Shown here: piece after piece, positions 1 through 9,013 of the stretch
How positions within the stretch are numbered: position 1 is the stretch's first letter
How the letters are laid out: every line of letters begins with the position of its first letter
Source: Methylotenera sp.
GTDB taxonomy: Bacteria > Pseudomonadota > Gammaproteobacteria > Burkholderiales > Methylophilaceae
Length of the DNA stretch: 64,000 bases
Reading direction: 5' to 3'
NCBI GenBank assembly: GCA_030682715.1
Contig: JAUXNQ010000055.1
Span: 124,001 to 188,000, forward strand
Made by a program: the position numbers and the translations under genes
Notes under the pieces: model-generated
Seen by the model: only the letters and a program-made list of their open reading frames with translations
The model's database searches: none
What the model was told of the DNA's origin: nothing

Positions 1-184
1 TACTACATTAGTAAGTATCAATAAACACGACTGGCTAGTGTCTGTCAGCGCATTGCCTGCATTTAAGGCAACTGGTAGCTGGCAGAAGCCCAGAACTGTA
101 GCAGGAAAGGTACCGTGATGGTGATTTCGCTAGTTGATAATGTATAGCATATAACAAAGGGATTGTCCGTTCAGGGTAACGAAA

Positions 185-1045
185 ATGAGTGAAAAAAAAC
201 AAGAAAATCCTGATAGTGTCAGCAACGTGCTGGATCACATTCAGAAGCTGCCTTCCATGCCTAGCATTGTGTTGGAGCTTCTAGAGAGCTTTAATAACGA
301 AAACGTAGACATAGCCACGCTCGCAAATAAGATTGCTCACGATCAAGCCATTGTGGCGCGGGTGTTACGCGTAGCTAACTCATCTTTTTTTGGCCTGTCT
401 GGCCAGGTTAGCTCGATTTCAGAGGCGATTTCAGTACTGGGCTTCAATAATCTTCGCGGGTTGGTAACGGCGGCGGCCATTATCAATGCATTTCCACGGA
501 CTGAAAAAGATTTCAATTGGACTGCGTTCTGGCGCCATAGTATTAGCACCGCCGTTTGCGCTAAAGTACTGGCAAAACATGCTGGGTTGAACTCTGAATC
601 GGCGTTTACCGCAGGCCTGTTGCATGACATCGGCAAGCTAGTCATGGCCGTGTATTTTCCGCAGGCATTCATACAAGCACACGAGTCAGACGAAGCTAGT
701 ACCATTGATTCCCTTCAAGCAGAGAGCGCTGCACTTGGCGTAGACCATGCTACACTTGGTGGCGAGGTAGCAAAGCGCTGGCACTTTCCGCCGGAAATCC
801 GAGAAGCGGTCGAGTTACATCATACAGAAGCTAAAGCTGGTATTAAAAAGACCTTGGCCGATGTTACCTTTATCGCCAATTTGTTTGCTCATGTGTTAGA
901 TAACGACCACCTCAGAGAGGAGCCTGCAGTGTACCTCGCAAACATGGTTCATTTAAGACTTGGGCTTGATAGCGATAAACTTGAGGTGTTGGCCGAAGAA
1001 GCGCAGCTATTATATGATGGTGCCGTTACGCTGATTGGTGAATAG
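185..1045 (+). CDS. HDOD domain protein (first copy)
   Basis: A 286-residue soluble protein made mainly of one HDOD domain (about residues 18-215), a catalytically uncertain relative of HD phosphohydrolases found in bacterial signalling proteins. The N-terminal helical part carries the typical RVANSSFFGL stretch near 62-71, and the HD-like motif HDIGK is at 147-151. No membrane segment or signal peptide is visible. It is followed after about 240 bases by a GAF-PAS histidine kinase. The same HDOD-then-kinase order recurs at 8043-10459, so I infer that the HDOD protein and its kinase work together. The ribosome site ahead of the ATG is weak. The exact biochemical role of HDOD proteins is not settled. 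Confidence 0.85.
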   Translation: MSEKKQENPDSVSNVLDHIQKLPSMPSIVLELLESFNNENVDIATLANKIAHDQAIVARVLRVANSSFFGLSGQVSSISEAISVLGFNNLRGLVTAAAIINAFPRTEKDFNWTAFWRHSISTAVCAKVLAKHAGLNSESAFTAGLLHDIGKLVMAVYFPQAFIQAHESDEASTIDSLQAESAALGVDHATLGGEVAKRWHFPPEIREAVELHHTEAKAGIKKTLADVTFIANLFAHVLDNDHLREEPAVYLANMVHLRLGLDSDKLEVLAEEAQLLYDGAVTLIGE

Positions 1046-1286
1046 TTGGCAGCCTGTCGGGCTTAAACCTAAAAACGGCTTTCATCCACTAAAAACACAA
1101 AAATCACGAAATGGATAAGCAGGCATTTCGCTTTATTAACTGAAAGCTCGCAAATAAAACAAAGAGATAAATCAATTATTACGCTCACCTATTGGGTGAC
1201 GGCTTAAATGTTCGTAACTATTTTATTTTATTAGTGTATGTCCGTGAGTTTTGTGGAAAACTGCTTTTTATAGGTTAAAGGAACAA

Positions 1287-3158
1287 ATGATGGAAAAGGC
1301 TGATCAGCTTTCGTGGCTTTACGATCTGTACCGCATCGGGCAATCGGAACTACTGCGCGAAACTCCGGCGGCAGTGCAACAACGGATATTGCAGCATATC
1401 GTGACCGGTTTCGGCGCAGATACTGGTTCGCTCGCCCTATGCAGAAATAACGATTGTTCTGAACTGGGCATCGTCGCAACCATCGGTCTGCCAGATGGCG
1501 TTGTCGGCAGCATTATCCAGAAGGGTGAAGGCGTGCTGGGATGGCTGGCGGAGAAAGGTGAGCCCGTGCTACTCAATGGCGACATCTTAGGCGATACCCG
1601 CTTCCGTAATGTCCAGCGGCGCACTGATGCGCCTCGCCCTGCCTCGGCCATGTGCTGGCCGCTCACAATTGAGCAACATGTTATCGGTGCACTCTCCATC
1701 AACCGCAAGGGGAGTGAGCACGCCTACACCGAAAGCGAACTGGAACACGGTAGCGTCCTCGTTAATCTGGTCACTATCGTAATCGAGAACGCCCAATTAC
1801 ATAGCGAGCAGCAGCAGCGCATCCGCATGTTCGCCCACCTTCACGAGAAGAACCGGGAGGCCAATCGCAAGCTAGAAGAGGCTCATCACGAGGCGCTACA
1901 GGCGCGCGAGCGGCTGGACAGTATTCTTGGCTCGCTCGACAACGTGGTCTGGTCGATTACGCCAGATACTTATGAAACCATTTATCTCAATCCGGCGGCA
2001 GAAAAACTTTATGGGCATCCAGTGGCGGATTTTATTGCCGATTCTAATCTATGGTTTCAAACCGTGCATCCCGACGACCGCGATCGGCTCGGTGCCTGCA
2101 TGCCAGAGATTCTGGAAAAAGGTGTGTTGGATATTGAATACCGCATCGTGCGCCCAGATGGCGAGATGCGCTGGATTCATGACCACATCCACGCCATTTT
2201 CGACAAGAAGGGCAAGGCGGTGAGCCTGAACGGTTTGGGTACGGACATTACTCTGAGCCGGCAAGCAGAAGTCCAGCTCAAAAAGAGCCGCGATGAACTG
2301 CAGGTAGCCTACAGCAAACTGCAGCAGGCTCAGAGCCAATTGCTGCAGTCGGAGAAATTGGCCTCCATCGGCCAGTTGGCAGCGGGCGTGGCACATGAAA
2401 TCAACAACCCGATTGGTTATGTCTATTCCAACCTCGGCTCGCTGCAGAAGTACCTGGATGAGTTATTTACGATAGTAGATGCCTACGAGAAAGTTGAGCC
2501 CCTGCTCGAGCAGCACCAGGATGCGATGACTAGCATACGCGCGATGAAGGATAAAGCCGATATTGGATTTCTTAAAGAAGACGTGGCTGCACTGATGAGC
2601 GAATCGCGTGAAGGCATCACGCGCGTGAAGAAAATTGTGCAAAACCTCAAAGACTTCTCTCACGCTGGCTCCGACGAAGAGTGGCAATGGGTAGACCTGC
2701 ATCAGGGCTTGGATAGTACGCTCAATATCGTATGGAATGAAATCAAATACAAAGCTGATGTGACCAAGGAATACGGCGAAATCCCTGAGGTTGAATGCCT
2801 ACCCTCGCAGCTCAATCAGGTGTTTATGAATCTCATGGTCAATGCGGCGCATGCCATTGAGGATAGGGGTATCATCACCATACGCACTGGTGTGCAGAAA
2901 GATCAAGCTCAGTGCGAGCAGGTATGGGTTGAGGTTATTGACACTGGCAAGGGCATTGCACCTGAACACCTAAGCAAGATATTCGACCCATTCTTCACCA
3001 CTAAACCAGTGGGAAAAGGTACAGGGTTGGGGCTCTCTGTATCTTACAGTATTATCCAAACACATCACGGTAGCATTCATGTAACAAGTGAAGTTGGCAA
3101 AGGCACGACTTTCCGCATTACGTTACCAGTGAAACAGCCTGTAGCACAACCTTCATAA
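1287..3158 (+). CDS. Soluble GAF-PAS sensor histidine kinase
   Basis: Cytoplasmic two-component kinase of 623 residues from the ATG at 1287. I prefer this start to the in-frame start at 1251 because AAAGGA lies just upstream and the paralogue at 9014 begins at the matching place. Domains: GAF (about 15-175), a short coiled linker, PAS (about 205-325), HisKA with the phospho-accepting His in VAHEINNP (H370), and a HATPase domain with DTGKGI and GTGLGL boxes near the C terminus. No transmembrane segment is visible. The kinase core is nearly identical to that of the 9014 kinase, even in long DNA stretches. The likely partner is the response regulator at 3594, now separated by a repeat-rich spacer. 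The input ligand cannot be read from the sequence. Confidence 0.9.
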   Translation: MMEKADQLSWLYDLYRIGQSELLRETPAAVQQRILQHIVTGFGADTGSLALCRNNDCSELGIVATIGLPDGVVGSIIQKGEGVLGWLAEKGEPVLLNGDILGDTRFRNVQRRTDAPRPASAMCWPLTIEQHVIGALSINRKGSEHAYTESELEHGSVLVNLVTIVIENAQLHSEQQQRIRMFAHLHEKNREANRKLEEAHHEALQARERLDSILGSLDNVVWSITPDTYETIYLNPAAEKLYGHPVADFIADSNLWFQTVHPDDRDRLGACMPEILEKGVLDIEYRIVRPDGEMRWIHDHIHAIFDKKGKAVSLNGLGTDITLSRQAEVQLKKSRDELQVAYSKLQQAQSQLLQSEKLASIGQLAAGVAHEINNPIGYVYSNLGSLQKYLDELFTIVDAYEKVEPLLEQHQDAMTSIRAMKDKADIGFLKEDVAALMSESREGITRVKKIVQNLKDFSHAGSDEEWQWVDLHQGLDSTLNIVWNEIKYKADVTKEYGEIPEVECLPSQLNQVFMNLMVNAAHAIEDRGIITIRTGVQKDQAQCEQVWVEVIDTGKGIAPEHLSKIFDPFFTTKPVGKGTGLGLSVSYSIIQTHHGSIHVTSEVGKGTTFRITLPVKQPVAQPS

Positions 3159-3246
3159 GAACATCTCTGGTGAAACAACCAAGCAGCTGATCAGGCCAGT
3201 ATAAAACATCGACCAAGTCTCTGTTAATCCCAAAGAGCGAGGGAGA

Positions 3247-3583
3247 GGGTTGGGGTGAGGTGGTTTTACGGCACTACAAAGCACACGTAACCTGCTATTC
3301 TTGAGGATTAGCTATAATACACCTCTATAAATTACCACTCGCCCTTCACACTTTTCTTGCCAGTTTACTGGCTTAGAAAACTGGGGAAGACCTTTACGGT
3401 CTGAGCTTGTCAAAGGGTTAATTTTAACTTATTGCTTTATAAGCACTCATACTTCGACAAGCTCAGTACGGACGGATAATAAGTGAATTTATAGAGGTAA
3501 CCATAAGTCAGATAAGATGCGAACAAAATTGGATTTTAGAGCTACAATGCTAAATAACATACAGTCAACACTCACCCCAACCC
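3247..3583. repeat. Nested inverted-repeat element between kinase and regulator genes
   Basis: The 435-base spacer between the kinase (ends 3158) and the regulator (3594) holds three nested inverted repeats and no gene. The outer pair is gggttggggtgag at 3247-3259 and its exact complement at 3571-3583. The middle pair is acctctataaatt at 3321-3333 and its exact complement at 3486-3498. The inner pair is ctgagcttgtcaaag at 3401-3415 and a one-mismatch complement at 3452-3466. The middle pair bounds a roughly 178-base unit that looks like a MITE. The inner and outer motifs resemble dispersed intergenic repeats seen in many proteobacteria. The outer right arm ends 10 bases before the regulator's start codon. 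Confidence 0.7.
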
Positions 3584-3593
3584 AAAGAATTTT

Positions 3594-4238
3594 ATGCTAA
3601 GCCTTACAGACCAAAAGATGGTAGCCCCCACGGTTTTCGTCGTAGATGATGATAAGGAAATGCGCAACTCTTTGCGCCGATTGCTCATGACTATGCATCT
3701 AAACGTGGAGCTATATAGCTCAGCCCAGGAATTCATGGAACATTACAAGCCAGAATGGCCTGGGTGCATTATTCTAGACATGCGGATGCCACGCATGGGC
3801 GGACTGGACTTGCTGGCAAAGCTCGTGGAACAAGGGGTCAGCACACCAGTGATTATCGCCACCGGCCACGGCGACGTGCCGTCAGCGGTTAGAGCCATGA
3901 AGGGTGGTGCATTCGGATTTATCGAAAAGCCTTTTGACGAACAGGAATTGCTAGACTGTGTAAACGGCGGCATCGCGCTGGATCATGAAATAAGACAGGA
4001 AGCGGCGCGGCGCAAGGATATCAGTACGCGAATGGCGCAACTGACTGCCCGCGAACTTGAAGTGCTAGAATTGATCATCTCAGGCAAGACCAACAAGATA
4101 ATCGCTACTGAACTCAATGTCAGCTGCAAGACCGTTGAAGCGCATCGCTCCAGAGTGATGCGCAAGATGCAAGCAGATTCAGTGGCCAACCTTGCACAAT
4201 TGTATTTTACATCCACAGCGCTGTCTAAGCGCGGTTAG
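3594..4238 (+). CDS. FixJ/NarL-type response regulator (receiver + LuxR HTH)
   Basis: A 214-residue response regulator. An N-terminal receiver domain (about 12-125) has the acidic pair VDDD, the phospho-acceptor Asp in ILDMRMP and the lysine in EKPFDE. A LuxR-type helix-turn-helix (about 145-205) has the typical LTARELEVLELI and SCKTVEAHRSRVM segments. This is the FixJ/TodT layout, and such proteins normally activate transcription when phosphorylated. The natural kinase candidate is the one at 1287, although a repeat element now lies between them. No good ribosome site precedes the first ATG. A second Met at codon 9 has none either, so I keep the first. Confidence 0.9.
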   Translation: MLSLTDQKMVAPTVFVVDDDKEMRNSLRRLLMTMHLNVELYSSAQEFMEHYKPEWPGCIILDMRMPRMGGLDLLAKLVEQGVSTPVIIATGHGDVPSAVRAMKGGAFGFIEKPFDEQELLDCVNGGIALDHEIRQEAARRKDISTRMAQLTARELEVLELIISGKTNKIIATELNVSCKTVEAHRSRVMRKMQADSVANLAQLYFTSTALSKRG

Positions 4239-4358
4239 GCACGTAGTACAGAGGAAACTTTAACCTCTATTCAATTTCCCACAGCTTGCGGCGTAGCATC
4301 TTTCGTGGTTTTTCATTCGATACTCCCACGCATGATATCATTTCGACGCAGGAATTAA

Positions 4359-4374
4359 TGGCATGCTTCTTGCT
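4359..4374 (+). promoter_or_regulatory. Candidate sigma-54 (-24/-12) promoter
   Basis: The sequence tggcatgcttcttgct matches the RpoN consensus TGGCACG-N4-TTGCW with one mismatch. GG at 4360-4361 and GC at 4372-4373 have the required spacing of exactly ten bases between them. The predicted transcript start is near 4385, about 200 bases before the 4585 start codon. A sigma-54 promoter needs an NtrC-type activator; none is encoded in this window. Confidence 0.5.
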
Positions 4375-4438
4375 TTAAGTGATTAAAGTGCCCTTAGGGA
4401 ATACCCTAGTGTTTATACGGAACAGTACCAATTGCTTT

Positions 4439-4448
4439 CCCCCCCCCC
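4439..4448. repeat. Homopolymeric C10 tract in the leader of the signalling run
   Basis: Ten consecutive C residues lie between the putative sigma-54 promoter and the first gene of the downstream run, about 136 bases before its ATG. Tracts of this length are prone to slippage and underlie phase variation in several pathogens. Any effect here would be on the untranslated leader, not a reading frame. Confidence 0.6.
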
Positions 4449-4584
4449 TCTCTTGTAAAATTCAAATTGTGGGATTTTGGTTGGTTCAGCCTCATGACCA
4501 TGATGGCGACAGAGCAAGCAAGAATCGCCGACTATAATCAGTGGCCTCCAACAAACGTTTAAAAAATTTGAGAAAGGTAGAAAA

Positions 4585-4929
4585 ATGGCCAAGAACGTTA
4601 AATCGCAAAAGCCCCAGGTCAGGGCAAAGGTGCGCGAGTTCGTCATTCCTGTCGTCCGCGACGGTGTCGTGCTAGGCAGGGAGGCTCCACTGGGTTGTGT
4701 CGCCATACGCCGGGCGCTGGATCTGCTGATCGCCGCGCCTTTTGAGCATATCGAGATCGAGGATGACGTTATCAGCGACATCATGATAAGAAAGGCTATC
4801 CTGCGCCGTATTCCGAGAGAGAATGTGATTGATTTTGTACTCAAATCCGTCAAACCCCTCATGGGCGCGGAAGAGATCATGCATCTGGATCTGGATGTAG
4901 AAATCATGGTGGAGTATAGCGGCCGATGA
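4585..4929 (+). CDS. Small protein of unknown function
   Basis: A 114-residue protein that I do not recognise. It starts with a basic stretch (residues 1-17). It then looks like a compact alpha/beta fold with alternating hydrophobic strands (REFVIPVV, HIEIEDDVI) and helices, ending in a strand-like LDLDVEIMVEYS. There is no signal peptide, membrane segment or cysteine pair. A good ribosome site (gaaaggtag) precedes the ATG. Its stop overlaps the start of the 1036-residue GGDEF-EAL protein (ATGA), so translation is probably coupled and the two are likely functional partners. It is the first gene after the sigma-54-like promoter. It might be an adaptor, but nothing in the sequence proves that. 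Confidence 0.75.
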   Translation: MAKNVKSQKPQVRAKVREFVIPVVRDGVVLGREAPLGCVAIRRALDLLIAAPFEHIEIEDDVISDIMIRKAILRRIPRENVIDFVLKSVKPLMGAEEIMHLDLDVEIMVEYSGR

Positions 4930-7900
4930 ATCCATTGCTAGCCAGGGATGCGCTGTGCAGGCGGGTTGTTGAGGTAGGTGCCGAGGAGCGTCCGCAAAAG
5001 GCGAGCGCCAGAAACATCTTTGCGGTTTTCGAACATCACGCCGGCGGTTTGCGCACTTTTTTGGGGCTTGTGACGCAAAGCGATGTCGCGCGTTACCCGC
5101 AGCGCATTTTTGCCGACCTGCTGCCAATCGGCGCGGCCGACCGCTTGCCGGTCGGCGTGGTTGTTCCCGTTCCGGAGGATATGCTGCTTGAAGAGGTCCT
5201 GGCAAGACTAGACCAGCAAGGGCTGGAGGCCATTTCCGCAGCGGACGCTGCGGGGAAATTTTCCGGCGTGCTGACCCGGACGAGCATTCTGGAGGCGCTC
5301 TTTGCCCGCGAGCGGGAACTGCTCCTGCATCTTGAGGAAAGCCACCATCACCTGACTGCATGGGCTGCTCGGGTAGAGCAACTGCACGACGCCTCCAAAA
5401 AACTGCTGGCGCTACTTGCCTACACAACGCTGGAACAAGACTTGTTGCAGGCCGGCATCGAAGCCTTGGCGCAACTTATTCAGGCGCGCTATGGCGCCAT
5501 CGGCATTCTCGGCGAAAACGGGGAGCTCGAGCATTTTATCTATACCGGCATTACTGCCGAGCAGGCCAAGCACATTGGCAGGCTACCCGAGGGGCGGGGG
5601 CTGTTAGGTGTCGTCATCAAGGAAGATCGCGCCTTGCGTCTCGAAGATATGTCCCAGGATCCGCGCAGCGCCGGTTTTCCGCCCCACCACCCCGCCATGA
5701 AAAGCCTGCTCGCCGTACCCATAGACCGCGATGGTGTAGCTTTCGGGCGTGTTTACCTGAGCGAGAAAACCAACGGTGAGCCGTTTAGCGCCAGTGACGA
5801 AATACTCGCCACAAGTTATGCCAACTCGCTCGCCATGATCATCGCCCATGCCAAGGAAGTTCAGGCAAGGGTAGAGGCGCAGCAACGTCTGGACTATCTC
5901 GCCCATTATGACGGACTGACCGGGTTGCCCAACCGGGGATTGTTCCATGACCGCATGTCTCAGGAGCTCGTGCAGGCGCGCCGCAACAAGCAGCCACTGG
6001 CCGTGCTTTTTCTGGATCTGGATGATTTCAAGCTGATCAACGACACGCTTGGCCATAGCGTTGGCGACAACCTGCTCAAGGCCGTCGCCCAACGCATCCA
6101 GAGCTGCCTGCGCGAGGGTGACACCGTGGCGCGCCTAGGCGGCGATGAATTCACCCTGCTGCTGCCAGAAATATCCCGCTTCGAGGATGCTGCGCAGATT
6201 GCCGACAAGATAGTCTGCGATTTGAGACTGCCGATCACGATAGCGGACAGGGAGCTTTTTGTCACGGCAAGCGTAGGCATCAGCATCTACCCAGACGATG
6301 GCGAGGATGCGGACAGCCTGCTCAAGAACGCCGACACCGCGATGTACCATGCCAAAAAGCACGACAAGAACAGTTACCGCTTCTTTACCCAGGACATGAA
6401 TACGGCGCTTTCCAATTTGATGGAAAGCGAGAACGATCTCCGCCGGGCTTGGGTGAACAACGAGTTTGTGCTGCATTACCAACCCCAGTTGGATTTGCGC
6501 ACGGGGCGTATCGTCGGCATGGAGGCGCTACTACGCTGGCAGCATCCGGAAAAAGGGCTTGTTTCGCCAGCGGAATTCATCCCAGTTGCTGAATGCATGG
6601 GGCTGATTGTTCCGCTGGGAGAATGGGTGCTGCAAACCGCCTGCGCCCAGAATAAAGCATGGCAGGACGCCAGATTCGCGCCTCTGCGCATGGGGGTGAA
6701 CATGTCGGTGCGCCAGTTAAGGCAGGATAATGTCGTGGACATGGTCAAGCGCATTCTGCAGGAAACCGGACTCGCTGCACAATACCTGGAACTCGAGATC
6801 ACCGAAAGCCTCCTGATGGAAGACCCCGACAAAGCGACTGGAGTATTGCTGGCGCTGAAATCGCTGGGCATCAATGTTTCACTGGACGATTTTGGCACGG
6901 GTTATTCATCCCTGAGTTTTCTCAAGCATTTTCCTATTGATGCGCTCAAGATTGATCAAACCTTCATTCGTGACATCGCCTCCAACCCCGATGATGCCGC
7001 CATTACTTCTGCCGTGATTGACATGGGTGCGCGGCTGAAACTTCGCGTAATCGCCGAGGGCGTGGAAACGGAAGCCCAACTCAGGTTTCTGGAGGCGCAC
7101 GGTTGCGACGAGATACAGGGTTACTTCTTTAGCAAGCCCGTACCTGTCGAAAATGCGACCTCCCTGCTTGCGGAATGCAAAGGGATGCAACCATCTACTA
7201 CGCGTGGCGGGCGGATGGCGCAGACATTGCTACTGGTAGATGATGAGCAGAATATCGTTTCCGCCCTGAAGAGGCTATTGCGGCACGATGGCTACACGAT
7301 ACTCACCGCAAACAGTGGCAAGGAGGGGCTGGAACTGCTGGCTACCCATGATGTCGGCGTCATTCTTTCCGACCAACGCATGCCAGAAATGACTGGCGTC
7401 GAGTTTTTGCGGCGGGCCAAGGAGCTTTACCTGGATACCGTGCGTATCGTGCTTTCCGGCTATACCGACCTCAAGTCAGTGACCGATGCGATCAACGAGG
7501 GCGCCATTTACAAATTCCTCACCAAGCCGTGGGAAGACGAACAACTGCAGACCAACGTCCGCGAAGCGTTCCATCACCATGCGCTGAAGCTGGAGAACGA
7601 GCAGCTTGCGCGGGAAGTCAAGGCCATGAACGAGGCATTGTCCCGTACCAATCTGGAGCTGGAACGACGCATCGAGGAAAAAACCCGGGAAGTCGTGAGC
7701 AAGGTCAATATCCTGCAGGTTTCCCAGGAAGTTCTGGAAAATCTGCCCGCGGCCATATTCGGTGTGGACGACACGGGACTGATTGTCATTGCTAACCGGA
7801 AAGCCGAAGAATTGCTGGGCCAACCTGCAACCGGCTCGCTGCTGGGTAACTCGGCTGTGACAGTGCTGCCGGCAACGCTGCTGGCTTGCCTGCAGGAAGT

Positions 7901-8036
7901 TCAGGCGGGAGAAAGCATCGTCAGTGGCAAAACCGTGGAATTGCCGGATGGGCGTCATGCCGAGGCATGGTGTCACCCGATGGGGACGCTCTCCAAGTCA
8001 AAGGGTGAGGTTATGGTCATTACGGTCAAATCTTAA
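4926..8036 (+). CDS. Composite CBS-like/GAF/GGDEF/EAL/receiver/PAS c-di-GMP protein
   Basis: A 1036-residue soluble protein. In order: an N-terminal region resembling a CBS pair (about 1-120), a GAF domain (about 160-315), a GGDEF domain with intact GGDEF at 405-409, an EAL domain with intact EALLR at 533-537 and downstream DDFGTGYSS, a CheY-like receiver with phospho-acceptor Asp816 (SDQRMPEMTG) and KPWEDE, a coiled coil (about 885-925) and a C-terminal PAS-like domain (about 930-1030). Both the cyclase and phosphodiesterase motifs look complete, so it could make or break c-di-GMP. A receiver placed after EAL is unusual, and a Met just before it suggests fusion of two ancestral genes. It is translationally coupled to the gene before it and followed 6 bases later by an HDOD gene. 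Confidence 0.9.
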   Translation: MNPLLARDALCRRVVEVGAEERPQKASARNIFAVFEHHAGGLRTFLGLVTQSDVARYPQRIFADLLPIGAADRLPVGVVVPVPEDMLLEEVLARLDQQGLEAISAADAAGKFSGVLTRTSILEALFARERELLLHLEESHHHLTAWAARVEQLHDASKKLLALLAYTTLEQDLLQAGIEALAQLIQARYGAIGILGENGELEHFIYTGITAEQAKHIGRLPEGRGLLGVVIKEDRALRLEDMSQDPRSAGFPPHHPAMKSLLAVPIDRDGVAFGRVYLSEKTNGEPFSASDEILATSYANSLAMIIAHAKEVQARVEAQQRLDYLAHYDGLTGLPNRGLFHDRMSQELVQARRNKQPLAVLFLDLDDFKLINDTLGHSVGDNLLKAVAQRIQSCLREGDTVARLGGDEFTLLLPEISRFEDAAQIADKIVCDLRLPITIADRELFVTASVGISIYPDDGEDADSLLKNADTAMYHAKKHDKNSYRFFTQDMNTALSNLMESENDLRRAWVNNEFVLHYQPQLDLRTGRIVGMEALLRWQHPEKGLVSPAEFIPVAECMGLIVPLGEWVLQTACAQNKAWQDARFAPLRMGVNMSVRQLRQDNVVDMVKRILQETGLAAQYLELEITESLLMEDPDKATGVLLALKSLGINVSLDDFGTGYSSLSFLKHFPIDALKIDQTFIRDIASNPDDAAITSAVIDMGARLKLRVIAEGVETEAQLRFLEAHGCDEIQGYFFSKPVPVENATSLLAECKGMQPSTTRGGRMAQTLLLVDDEQNIVSALKRLLRHDGYTILTANSGKEGLELLATHDVGVILSDQRMPEMTGVEFLRRAKELYLDTVRIVLSGYTDLKSVTDAINEGAIYKFLTKPWEDEQLQTNVREAFHHHALKLENEQLAREVKAMNEALSRTNLELERRIEEKTREVVSKVNILQVSQEVLENLPAAIFGVDDTGLIVIANRKAEELLGQPATGSLLGNSAVTVLPATLLACLQEVQAGESIVSGKTVELPDGRHAEAWCHPMGTLSKSKGEVMVITVKS

Positions 8037-8042
8037 GAAATT

Positions 8043-8867
8043 ATGCAGCCTATAGAAAACATACTCGGCAAAATCCAGCAACTGCCATCACTGCCCACAC
8101 TGGTGATGGAGATCATGGGCAGCGTCAATAACGATCAGGTGGATGTCGCTACCCTGGTAGGCAAGATCAGTCAGGATCCAGCGTTGACCATGAAAGTCAT
8201 TAGGGTGGCAAACTCTTCATTTTTTGGGCTCTCCAGACAGATAGGCTCGCTCAAGGAGGCGGTGATGGTCATCGGCTTCAGCAGTCTACGCGGGCTGGTT
8301 ACCGCCGCTGCACTCGTCAATTTGTTTCCATCAGGGGTGGGGAATGCTTTTGACGGCAGGCATTTCTGGCTGCACAGCATCGAAACCGGAAACTGTGCGA
8401 AAGTGCTGGCCAAGCGACTGGGGGTGGATCCTGAAATTGCCTTCACGGCTGGTCTGTTGCATGATATCGGCCGACTGGTGCTAGGCGTCTATTTTTACGA
8501 CGAATTCCTGCGAGTGCTGGACTACCGTAAGAATAACGGTGTGAGCATGCTCGCGTCGGAACAGGCGGTGCTGGGGCTGGATCATGCCGCTCTGGGTGCC
8601 GAAGTGGCCGAACGCTGGCACCTGCCGCCAGCCATCTGGATGGCTGTCAGGGATCATCATTTGGACGAAGGCCGGCAGACCACGCTGGCGGAGATTGTGT
8701 ATATTGCCGACCGACTTTGCCGGCCACAGGCAGCTGGCGGCGCTTTGGCTGGTGAGTCGATCCATTTTGCTGAAACGTTGCTGCGTCTTGGGCTTGACGA
8801 AGCTGCTCTGAATTCCGTGGCCGAGGAAATGGAGCCGCTCAACGCGGGCGCGCGCCTACTGTTGTAA
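8043..8867 (+). CDS. HDOD domain protein (second copy)
   Basis: A 274-residue HDOD protein, clearly paralogous to the one at 185. It shares the LPSLPTLVMEI start, the RVANSSFFGL segment (about 54-63) and an HD-like motif at 140-144. Here that motif reads HDIGR, so the lysine seen in the first copy is an arginine. It follows the GGDEF-EAL protein by 6 bases and precedes a GAF histidine kinase, repeating the HDOD-kinase order of 185-3158. No membrane part is visible. I infer a signalling role coupled to the neighbouring kinase or c-di-GMP proteins; enzymatic activity is not predictable. Confidence 0.85.
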   Translation: MQPIENILGKIQQLPSLPTLVMEIMGSVNNDQVDVATLVGKISQDPALTMKVIRVANSSFFGLSRQIGSLKEAVMVIGFSSLRGLVTAAALVNLFPSGVGNAFDGRHFWLHSIETGNCAKVLAKRLGVDPEIAFTAGLLHDIGRLVLGVYFYDEFLRVLDYRKNNGVSMLASEQAVLGLDHAALGAEVAERWHLPPAIWMAVRDHHLDEGRQTTLAEIVYIADRLCRPQAAGGALAGESIHFAETLLRLGLDEAALNSVAEEMEPLNAGARLLL

Positions 8868-9013
8868 TTTCTGAAATCAGTCGCTAAAATCAGAGACTAT
8901 CAGTTCCCAGTCAGCATTATTTGTCTGTAGAATTGAGTTGCTATCTGCAGCCTTAATCCATCCCGCTGAAAATCATATAGGGATATAATCCGAATTATGA
9001 GAGAGACTACTGT

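Larger units (their letters stand above)
4239..4584. other. Gene-free leader with sigma-54-like promoter and C10 tract
   Basis: This 346-base stretch has no convincing gene on either strand. It carries a sigma-54-type promoter candidate (4359-4374), a run of ten C residues (4439-4448), a small cccttaggg palindrome at 4391-4399, and a ribosome site (gaaaggtag) just ahead of the gene at 4585. It is probably the control region for the co-oriented gene run that starts at 4585. Confidence 0.5.

Noticed and set aside
4672-5427. A 251-codon minus-strand reading frame
   Set aside because: It lies opposite the 4585 and 4926 genes, is Arg/Pro/Ala-rich as expected of an antisense shadow in GC-rich DNA, and shows no known domain or ribosome site.
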